DNA of 5,733 nt from an uncultured Treponema sp. (GTDB lineage: Bacteria > Spirochaetota > Spirochaetia > Treponematales > Treponemataceae): contig CAJPTT010000168.1 of NCBI GenBank assembly GCA_905373565.1, positions 1 through 5,733 of the forward strand, in the 5' to 3' direction. Below the pieces are notes generated by a model, which was given only the letters and a program-made list of their open reading frames with translations, searched no databases and had not been told where the DNA came from. The translations under genes were made by a program, and so were the position numbers. Shown here piece after piece: positions 1 to 4,669 of the stretch; within the stretch, counting starts at the first letter, position 1; every line of letters starts with the position of its first letter.

Positions 1-281
1 TTAAGCGATTGAGAAATTTCCGCAAAACGCTCATGACGTGGGATGGCATTATTTTCCGAAGCGATTAAGCCGAGGTAATCGATAAAGATAATTTTTACAC
101 CCTCCTGCAAACAGAGCTGCCGCGCCATCGCCCGTAAATCGAGCAACTTCATATTGGGCATATCGACGATGTAGAGCGGTGCGTCATAAAGCCTGCCCGC
201 TGCATCTTGGAGTTTTGCAAAATCGGCGCTCTGCAAATTTCCGGAACGGATTTTGGAAGAAGATACCCGCGATTCCAAAGA
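1..281 (-). pseudogene. dnaB: DnaB C-terminal RecA core fragment in a shifted frame, runs off the left edge
   Basis: This is the continuation of the dnaB gene, read on the minus strand from about 281 to the window edge in a different frame from the upstream part. Translated by hand it reads SLESRVSSSKIRSGNLQSAD, then FAKLQDAAGRLYDAPLYIVD, then a stretch ending in GVKIIFIDYLGLIASENNA, and finally RHERFAEISQSL. These match the DnaB core after Walker A: the RV...KIRSGNL segment, the Walker B strand IIFIDYL and the helix before the DNA-binding loop. No stop occurs before the edge. It has no start codon or ribosome binding site of its own. In intact DnaB about 10 residues separate the Q of EMSxxQ from the RV; here only 13 bases do, so about 17 bases are missing. 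The well-kept protein sequence suggests a recent event or a sequence error. Confidence 0.88.
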
Positions 282-1038
282 GCTGCATATTAGACATTTC
301 GAGTGAAAAAAAGGCCGAAGGTATTTTTTTTGTTACCGAAATATAGTCGGCAATGGTGAGCGCCAGCGCCGTTTTTCCGATTGAAGGGCGCGCCCCGATG
401 ATAATGAGCTCCGAATTTTGGAAGCCGCTGGTAAGACTGTCTAAAAATTCAAAGCCGGAAGGGATACCGGAAAACTCATCGCGATGCTTTGCACGCGCTT
501 CGATGATTTCAATAGCTTCAAGAATAAGATCTTTCGGGGTATGAAAGGTAGCCGATTGCCCCGCATCGGTTAAATCGAAAATATTTTTTTGCGCCTGTTC
601 CAGTACGGAAGAGTAGGCAACGGTTTGATCAAAGACATCGGCAGATATCTGATGTGAAACTTTTAAGAGCGATCTGCGGATAGCAGCATCGAGGACGATT
701 TTTGCATAATAGGCGACATTCGCCGTACTTGGAACAGCATCTGTAAGTGAGGCAATATAAGCAGTGCCGCCTACGGAATCAAGAAGCCCTTCTTGCCGTA
801 GATGTTCGCTAATCACAAGGATATCGACATTTTGTCCTTTATTGTAAAGATCAACAACAGCTTGAAATATCTTTTGGTGAGCAATCGTATAAAAACTTTC
901 TGCACGGATATACTGTAAAACCGTTCCGATAGCCTCCGATTCAAGTAAAACAGCCCCTAGTACGGCTACCTCAGCCTCCGTATTGTTCGGCGGTATCTTA
1001 TCTTTTAATGAAGATAGTTGTTTCATCATATCCGACAT
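184..1038 (-). pseudogene. dnaB: Replicative DNA helicase DnaB, N-terminal domain and Walker A part, frame-disrupted
   Basis: DnaB is the ring-shaped hexameric helicase that unwinds DNA at the replication fork using ATP. Seen: residues about 15-115 match the DnaB N-terminal helical domain (IPPNNTEAEVAVLGAVLLES, then VDILVISEHLRQEGLLDSVG). A linker follows, then the RecA-like core with the typical GIPSGFEFLDSLTSGF, Walker A GARPSIGKT at 215-223 and FFSLEMSNMQ at 243-252. After residue 252 or 253 the frame leaves the family and reads about 31 unrelated residues to a TGA. The true continuation lies in another frame at 1-281. The start ATG at 1038-1036 has a GAGG ribosome binding site 8 bases upstream and gives the expected N terminus. 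A normal protein is about 440-470 residues; this ORF has 284 and lacks Walker B and the DNA-binding loops, so it should not be a working helicase alone. The cause is either a real mutation or an assembly error. Identity is very sure. Confidence 0.9.
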
Positions 1039-1080
1039 ATTGTTTTCCTCATCTGATAGGGATTTCCAATTAGCGGTTCC

Positions 1081-1123
1081 CGTTAAAAAATAAAAGAGAA
1101 GCCCTTAAAAAGGACTTCTCTTT
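1081..1123 (-). terminator. Intrinsic terminator downstream of rplI
   Basis: On the minus strand the arm at 1123-1110 (AAAGAGAAGTCCTT) pairs with the arm at 1106-1093 (AAGGGCTTCTCTTT). This gives a 14-base stem with one mismatch and a 3-base loop. It is followed directly by a T-rich tract (TATTTTTTAACG, 1092-1081), the classic Rho-independent form. It lies about 95 bases past the rplI stop and ends only about 45 bases before the dnaB start. It therefore closes the rpsF-ssb-rpsR-rplI unit. dnaB must depend on read-through or on a weak promoter overlapping this region; I saw no convincing promoter in the remaining bases. Confidence 0.85.
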
Positions 1124-1218
1124 ATGACTAAATAAGGGAGTAGACTAAGCGCGCGCATCAGACAAGATAAATAAGAATTGCAGAAAAAAGACAGTCCAAT
1201 GCGACTACCTCAATAAGA

Positions 1219-1827
1219 TTATTCTTGTGTTTCGGCAGGTTCTTCCGCTTTTACCTCTTCTTGGGCAGCTTCAACTTGAACTTTTTCCGGCGCTTCCTCC
1301 GTTTGAGGTATTGCTTCGGCTCCTTCCTGACGGCGACGCGATCGTTTTTCCGATTTTGCTTCCGGTGTTTTTTCAGCTTCAAGCTGAGCTTCTACCACGA
1401 TGGGAAGTACCGCAACAGCAGCTTCATATAATTTGAGTGTTGCATTATAGTGCCCAACGCTCTTAAAGGTAAGACCGGGCAGTTCAATACGTTTCCGTTC
1501 GATTTCAAATCCGAGTTTCTGCAGTTCATCGGCAATAGTTTGATTGGTAACGGCACCGTACAGTTTTCCGTTGGGACCTGCAGGCATTACGATTGTCAGC
1601 GTCAACGCTTCAAGCTGTTCTTTTAAACCGGCTGCATTTTGCCGCTTAACGGCCTTGCGCTGCTCTATTTCTTCTTTGCGGCTTTCAAAATGGGCAAGAG
1701 TAAAAGAATTGCAGGGAACCGCTAAATTTCGCGGAAACAGGTAGTTACGGGCATATCCCTTTGCTACGTCCTTAATATCGCCCTCTTCACCGAGGTGTTT
1801 AACATCTTCATTTAAAATTACTTTCAT
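1219..1827 (-). CDS. rplI: 50S ribosomal protein L9 with an acidic C-terminal extension
   Basis: L9 binds 23S rRNA near the base of the L1 stalk of the large subunit and helps keep the reading frame. Seen: the N-terminal domain with the family signature at residues 13-30 (GEEGDIKDVAKGYARNYL), the long connecting helix at about 41-75, and the C-terminal domain at about 76-148. A 54-residue tail (149-202) is very rich in E, A, P and K, with one basic patch KRSRRR at 161-166. The usual length is about 147-150 residues; this protein has 202. The ATG at 1827-1825 is chosen because AAGGAG lies 6 bases upstream and the protein then begins MKVILNEDV, the family's normal start. The frame is open for 40 more codons upstream, but that part has no ribosome binding site and no L9 similarity. 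A terminator follows at 1081-1123. Rated near certain. Confidence 0.97.
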   Translation of the reverse strand: MKVILNEDVKHLGEEGDIKDVAKGYARNYLFPRNLAVPCNSFTLAHFESRKEEIEQRKAVKRQNAAGLKEQLEALTLTIVMPAGPNGKLYGAVTNQTIADELQKLGFEIERKRIELPGLTFKSVGHYNATLKLYEAAVAVLPIVVEAQLEAEKTPEAKSEKRSRRRQEGAEAIPQTEEAPEKVQVEAAQEEVKAEEPAETQE

Positions 1828-1847
1828 TTCGAGCTCCTTGATGTATG

Positions 1848-1866
1848 CGTACCCATTAACGGTACG
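1848..1866 (-). repeat. Small inverted repeat just upstream of the rplI ribosome binding site
   Basis: CGTACC (1848-1853) and GGTACG (1861-1866) are perfect inverted arms of 6 bases around a 7-base loop. The repeat ends about 9 bases upstream of the AAGGAG of rplI, so in the mRNA it would sit next to the ribosome landing site. A 6-base stem can occur by chance. It is listed because it is the third inverted repeat in this short gap. Confidence 0.4.
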
Positions 1867-1932
1867 TAATAATAAATCGATAACCGCCGATACATTCCAG
1901 GAGTTGGAAGTAGACGGTAAATACTGTTTAGA

Positions 1933-1959
1933 ACTCCTAAAAAACATACTTTTAGGAGT
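1933..1959 (-). repeat. Perfect 10-base inverted repeat in the rpsR-rplI gap
   Basis: ACTCCTAAAA (1933-1942) and TTTTAGGAGT (1950-1959) are perfect inverted arms with a 7-base loop. No T-tract follows on either strand, so it is not a standard terminator. It overlaps the expected transcription start of the candidate rplI promoter at 1960-1988. It could therefore be an operator-like palindrome or a hairpin at the 5' end of the rplI transcript. The function is unknown. Confidence 0.55.
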
Positions 1960-1988
1960 AAAATAAAGACTTAATTTTAAACTCTCAA
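1960..1988 (-). promoter_or_regulatory. Candidate promoter for rplI
   Basis: On the minus strand TTGAGA (1988-1983, five of six matches to the -35 consensus) lies 17 bases before TATTTT (1965-1960, four of six matches to the -10 consensus). Transcription would start near 1953, giving a leader of about 125 bases before the rplI ATG. The wide gap after rpsR supports a separate start, but the region is AT-rich and such matches can occur by chance. Confidence 0.4.
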
Positions 1989-2024
1989 GGATGTCTTAAA
2001 AGCAATCAACTTTTGAGACATCCT
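1988..2024 (-). terminator. Strong hairpin directly after rpsR, possible weak terminator or processing site
   Basis: AGGATGTCTTAAAAG (1988-2002) and CTTTTGAGACATCCT (2010-2024) form a 15-base stem with a single non-Watson-Crick pair and a 7-base loop, beginning 11 bases after the rpsR stop codon. No continuous T-run follows on the minus strand (TGAGAGTTTAAAATT), so termination would be weak at best. It may instead protect the 3' end of the rpsF-ssb-rpsR message or mark a processing point that sets rplI apart. The fold is clear; the role is inferred. Confidence 0.5.
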
Positions 2025-2035
2025 GTTCTCTGTTG

Positions 2036-2353
2036 TTAGTCTACAACGTAGGGAAGCAACGCAAGCGCACGGGCACGTTTAATTTCAAGCGCGAGCTTAC
2101 GTTGGTGTTTTGCGCAGGTTCCGGTAATACGGCGCGGTAAAATTTTTCCGCGTTCGGTAATAAAGCGGCGCAAAGAATCGGGATCTTTATAATCGATTTT
2201 TGCTTTCTGCGCACAGAAGCGGCAAACCTTTTTACGGAAAAATACTTTTCCTTTTTTACCTCCCTGTCGTTCTTCTCCTCCTTCGCGAGGATTTTCCTGT
2301 GCATTGTTGGTATTTGTATCTACTTGAGCAGTATTCAGTGCTTCATCAGCCAT
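2036..2353 (-). CDS. rpsR: 30S ribosomal protein S18
   Basis: S18 sits on the platform of the small subunit and binds as a pair with S6, the product of rpsF two genes upstream. Seen: the conserved S18 core from about residue 36 to the end, with [14 protein letters not shown], the [20 protein letters not shown] segment and [21 protein letters not shown]44, C47, C80 and H83 are arranged as in the zinc-binding form of S18 known from many bacteria; zinc binding itself is inferred. The first 35 residues are a low-complexity tail rich in N, E, G and Q. The total of 105 residues is longer than the usual 75-90. The ATG at 2353 has AAGGAG 8 bases upstream, and this site overlaps the ssb stop codon, so the two genes are probably translationally linked. 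A strong hairpin follows the stop. Confidence 0.97.
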   Translation of the reverse strand: MADEALNTAQVDTNTNNAQENPREGGEERQGGKKGKVFFRKKVCRFCAQKAKIDYKDPDSLRRFITERGKILPRRITGTCAKHQRKLALEIKRARALALLPYVVD

Positions 2354-2365
2354 GTTCGATTCTCC

Positions 2366-2848
2366 TTAAAATGGAATGTTGTCATAATTGGCGTTATCAA
2401 AGTCAGCCTCGTAGCCGTCATTATTAGACGAAGAAGGGGCTTGTCGTGCCTGATACGCCGAAGGTGCATTTGATCGCTGATATGTCCCTTGATTGCCGTT
2501 ATTCATCTGCTGACCGCTTCCGGAACCGCTGCCTAGAAGTTGAAGATTATTTGCAATAATTTCTACTTTGCTGCGGGATTGTCCGTCCTGCTCCCATCGG
2601 TTTTGCCGAAGCTCCCCTTCAACAGCAACTTGTTTTCCTTTTACAAGGTACTGATTAAGCGCTTCACCCTGTCTGCCCCAAAGTACGATATCGAAGTAGT
2701 TTGCTTCTTCAACCCATTCTTCACCGTTTTTCCGCCGCCGGTTGATTGCAATCGAAAACTTGCATACGGCAGCCCCTCCTTGGGTATATTTCAATTCCGC
2801 ATCGCGGGTAAGCCGACCGACAAGTACGACGTGGTTTATATCTGCCAT
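2366..2848 (-). CDS. ssb: Single-stranded DNA-binding protein SSB
   Basis: SSB coats single-stranded DNA during replication, repair and recombination, and recruits partner proteins through its C-terminal tip. Seen: an OB-fold at residues 1-106 (MADINHVVLVGRLTRDAELK, then ANYFDIVLWGRQGEALNQYL, then KQVAVEGELRQNRWEQDG), with the aromatic residues W45, W57 and W85 in the DNA-binding fold. A flexible G/S/Q/N-rich linker covers about 107-145. The tip ends in YDNIPF, a variant of the common DDIPF. Length is 160 residues, normal for the family. The ATG at 2848-2846 is preferred: GGAGG lies 6 bases upstream. A TTG one codon earlier is only 3 bases from it. The gene lies 15 bases after rpsF and 12 bases before rpsR, clearly in one operon. 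Confidence 0.97.
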   Translation of the reverse strand: MADINHVVLVGRLTRDAELKYTQGGAAVCKFSIAINRRRKNGEEWVEEANYFDIVLWGRQGEALNQYLVKGKQVAVEGELRQNRWEQDGQSRSKVEIIANNLQLLGSGSGSGQQMNNGNQGTYQRSNAPSAYQARQAPSSSNNDGYEADFDNANYDNIPF

Positions 2849-2863
2849 CAATGTCCTCCCGAA

Positions 2864-3145
2864 TTATTCATCAATTTTGATAAATAAAAAAGTCAAAAGG
2901 TTTTGATTGAGCTTAAATTTACGGTCTATTTCGATAATTCTATCCGGTTCGGCATGAATATTGAACAACACGTAGCGTCCTTTCGTTCTTTTTTTGATTT
3001 CATACGTTAATTCACGATCGCCGAACGGGTCTTCGGAATCAATTTGAACGCTGAAGTCCCCCAGAACAGAGCGGGTTTCTTCAATTCCTTGTTTGAACTG
3101 TGCTTCCTCAATAGGAAAGACAGTCATCAATTCATACTTTCTCAT
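2864..3145 (-). CDS. rpsF: 30S ribosomal protein S6
   Basis: S6 joins the small subunit platform together with S18. Seen: the ferredoxin-like S6 fold over the whole length, starting MRKYELMTVFPIEEAQFKQG, with the central EDPFGDRELTYEIKKRTKGR (the RELTYEIKKRTKGRY strand is typical) and ending FKLNQNLLTFLFIKIDE. Length is 93 residues, within the usual 90-135, without the long acidic tail some species carry. The ATG at 3145-3143 has AGGAGG 4 bases upstream. It is the first gene of the rpsF-ssb-rpsR run. Upstream lie a promoter (3285-3314) and a structured leader that can pair with this ribosome binding site. In many bacteria the S6:S18 pair represses its own message through such a leader. Confidence 0.97.
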   Translation of the reverse strand: MRKYELMTVFPIEEAQFKQGIEETRSVLGDFSVQIDSEDPFGDRELTYEIKKRTKGRYVLFNIHAEPDRIIEIDRKFKLNQNLLTFLFIKIDE

Positions 3146-3278
3146 GTGCCCTCCTGATGGCCATTAGTCCCGCATTTGCTGCGGGATGGAGTTTTTACCG
3201 GGTTTTACCCCCGATATCGCGTTTACCTCATCTTACATGAATAGTGATAAAACCAGCCATAAAGAGACGTAAAGCATA
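3146..3278 (-). promoter_or_regulatory. Structured rpsF leader, candidate S6:S18 autoregulatory element
   Basis: The region between the predicted start of transcription (about 3278) and rpsF is about 130 bases. It contains a perfect 7-base hairpin, TCCCGCA (3186-3180) with TGCGGGA (3174-3168) around GCAAA. On the RNA, CTCC at 3191-3188 just before the hairpin can pair with GGAG at 3154-3151, which is the rpsF ribosome binding site, so the structure could hide it. Further upstream is a direct repeat, GGTAAAACCCGGTAAAAAC (3209-3191). Leaders controlled by the S6:S18 complex are known upstream of rpsF in many bacteria and contain a CCG triplet near a hairpin; CCG triplets are present here. The match to that RNA family is inferred and was not tested with a model. 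Confidence 0.45.
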
Positions 3279-3284
3279 GACATC

Positions 3285-3314
3285 AGTATAGTATAAAAAG
3301 ATTTATTCAGTCAA
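3285..3314 (-). promoter_or_regulatory. Promoter for the rpsF-ssb-rpsR operon
   Basis: On the minus strand TTGACT (3314-3309, five of six to the -35 consensus) is followed after 18 bases by TATACT (3290-3285, four to five of six to the -10 consensus). Transcription would begin near 3278. The position, facing the ribosomal operon with a leader between, fits a housekeeping sigma-70-type promoter. Between this and the plus-strand promoter at 3386-3414 lie about 70 bases with no gene or clear repeat. Confidence 0.65.
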
Positions 3315-3385
3315 TGCCACACTTGCCAATCAACAACTTCGACACAAAGCATCGGGATATTAACTTTTCCGCACGAATAAAAAGT

Positions 3386-3414
3386 TTGACAAGACGGTCT
3401 CTACAGCTTATTAT
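3386..3414 (+). promoter_or_regulatory. Near-consensus sigma-70-type promoter for the epimerase gene
   Basis: TTGACA (3386-3391, a perfect -35 match) is followed after exactly 17 bases by TATTAT (3409-3414, five of six to the -10 consensus). The transcription start is expected near 3421, leaving about 26 bases of leader before the ATG at 3447. A small palindrome AGACGGTCT (3392-3400) lies in the spacer and TATCGATA (3412-3419) overlaps the -10 end. Either could be a repressor site, though both are short. Confidence 0.75.
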
Positions 3415-3446
3415 CGATAGTATCATTTAATTAGAAGGAAAGGTTT

Positions 3447-4661
3447 ATGGATTATACACAACTACATGACGAATATAAAACGCGATTGACGGAGAGCGTG
3501 CTGTCTTTTTGGTTGAAATACGGGATGGATTCCGAAAACGGCGGTATTTATACGGCGCTTGACCGGGACGGAACGCTGCTTGAGACCGATAAATCGGTGT
3601 GGTTTCAAGGGCGGGCGCTGTGGTCGTTTGCATCGGCATATACCGATGTAGAACCGCGCGGAGAGTATTTGCCGACCTGTGAATCGCTGATACGCTTTAT
3701 CGAAGCGCATTGTTTTGATACCGACGGACGGATGTTTTTTCGGGTAACGAAAGACGGCCTGCCGGTTATTAAAAGGATCCGTTATTTCTTTAGTGAAACT
3801 TTTGCGGTACTCGGTATGGCCGCCTACAGCCGCGCGTTACAAAAGGCAGGCAAACTTGCAGAAGCCGAAAAAATGCGGGTACGATCATACCAAATTTTTG
3901 AAAAGATATTACATATTAAAAATACACCCGGTATTCTTATTCCAAAATTCGATCCGGAAAACGCTCCCTCGCGCGGCTTCGGTGTTCCGATGATTCTTTT
4001 AAACACCGCTCAGGAATTGCGCAAAGCCTATCCTGAAAAAGAAGCGGAGCTGACTGCTTTTATCGACGGTCTTTTAACCGAAATTCAGACCTACTTTATC
4101 CGGCCTGAACTTGAAACCGTCTTGGAACAATGCGCACCGGATGGGCGTTTCCAAGCGGAGCACTTTGAAGGACGGCTTCTCAATCCCGGACACGCGATTG
4201 AAGGTTCATGGTTTGTCATGAACGAAGCCCGCTATCGGAATAACGATGCAAAACTCATCAAGCTGGGAACGCAAATGCTGGACTGGATGTGGAAACGCGG
4301 TTGGGACAGCGAATACGGCGGGATTATCTACTATCGGGATGCGCTTGGGAAAAGCGCTACCGAATACTGGCACGATATGAAGTTTTGGTGGCCGCAGACC
4401 GAAGCCGTCATTGCCAATCTTATGGCGTATAGCTTAACCGGCAACAAAAAGTACGAAGATCAGTTCCAAATGGTTCACAAATATGCGCATAAGCTCTTTC
4501 CCGATCCTGAATACGGCGAATGGTTCGGCTATTTCCATCGTGACGGCAGTCTGTCTACGCCGCTTAAAGGGAATATGTACAAGGGTCCCTTTCATATTCC
4601 GCGTATGTATATTGTCTGCCTCGAACTATTAAAGAAGGTTTATTTTCAGCCGCTGAAATAG
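3447..4661 (+). CDS. AGE-family N-acylglucosamine 2-epimerase
   Basis: Enzymes of this family interconvert N-acetylglucosamine and N-acetylmannosamine, the latter a sialic acid precursor; related members epimerise or isomerise other sugars. Seen: 404 residues, the usual size, an all-helical barrel with no signal peptide, so cytoplasmic. Motifs in order: SENGGIYTALDRDG (29-42), WFQGRALW (52-59), FFSETFAVLG (114-123), LLNPGHAIEGSWF (244-256), EYWHDMKFWWPQTEAVIA (306-323), EWFGYFHRDG (358-367) and KGPFHIPRMY (379-388). H249 and H383 match the two histidines used as acid/base in the family, and R56 is the conserved sugar-binding arginine. The KFWWPQTE and KGPFHIPR motifs favour a true N-acetylglucosamine 2-epimerase over cellobiose epimerase. 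The start has GAAGGA 7 bases upstream and a strong promoter. No sialic acid or amino-sugar neighbour is visible, so the real substrate is open. Confidence 0.88.
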   Translation: MDYTQLHDEYKTRLTESVLSFWLKYGMDSENGGIYTALDRDGTLLETDKSVWFQGRALWSFASAYTDVEPRGEYLPTCESLIRFIEAHCFDTDGRMFFRVTKDGLPVIKRIRYFFSETFAVLGMAAYSRALQKAGKLAEAEKMRVRSYQIFEKILHIKNTPGILIPKFDPENAPSRGFGVPMILLNTAQELRKAYPEKEAELTAFIDGLLTEIQTYFIRPELETVLEQCAPDGRFQAEHFEGRLLNPGHAIEGSWFVMNEARYRNNDAKLIKLGTQMLDWMWKRGWDSEYGGIIYYRDALGKSATEYWHDMKFWWPQTEAVIANLMAYSLTGNKKYEDQFQMVHKYAHKLFPDPEYGEWFGYFHRDGSLSTPLKGNMYKGPFHIPRMYIVCLELLKKVYFQPLK

Positions 4662-4669
4662 CTGCCTTC

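Noticed and set aside
272..300. Programmed ribosomal frameshift in dnaB
   Set aside because: No slippery run or stimulatory fold is visible, and a shift would still leave about six conserved residues missing. A deletion or sequence error explains it better.
1149..1156. GCGCGCGC alternating run downstream of rplI
   Set aside because: It is too short to support a structural or regulatory role and nothing around it fits a known site.
1824..1895. Possible 23-codon leader peptide (MYRRLSIYYYVPLMG...) whose TGA overlaps the rplI ATG
   Set aside because: The ATGA overlap and YYY run are suggestive, but no ribosome binding site precedes its ATG, and an open stretch of this size is expected by chance.
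1828..1947. 40-codon in-frame extension upstream of rplI starting at an ATG at 1947
   Set aside because: There is no ribosome binding site, the ATG lies in the loop of an inverted repeat, and it has no L9 similarity. The ATG at 1827 has AAGGAG and the standard N terminus.
2849..2851. TTG start for ssb one codon upstream of the ATG
   Set aside because: It is only 3 bases from the ribosome binding site. The ATG at 2848 has the normal 6-base spacing and gives the usual SSB N terminus.
2540..2887. 115-codon plus-strand open frame opposite ssb
   Set aside because: It is a shadow of ssb and the end of rpsF, with no ribosome binding site and no recognisable protein.
4644..4658. TTTCAGCCGCTGAAA as a terminator of the epimerase gene
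   Set aside because: It has only a 6-base stem inside the last codons and no T-run after it.
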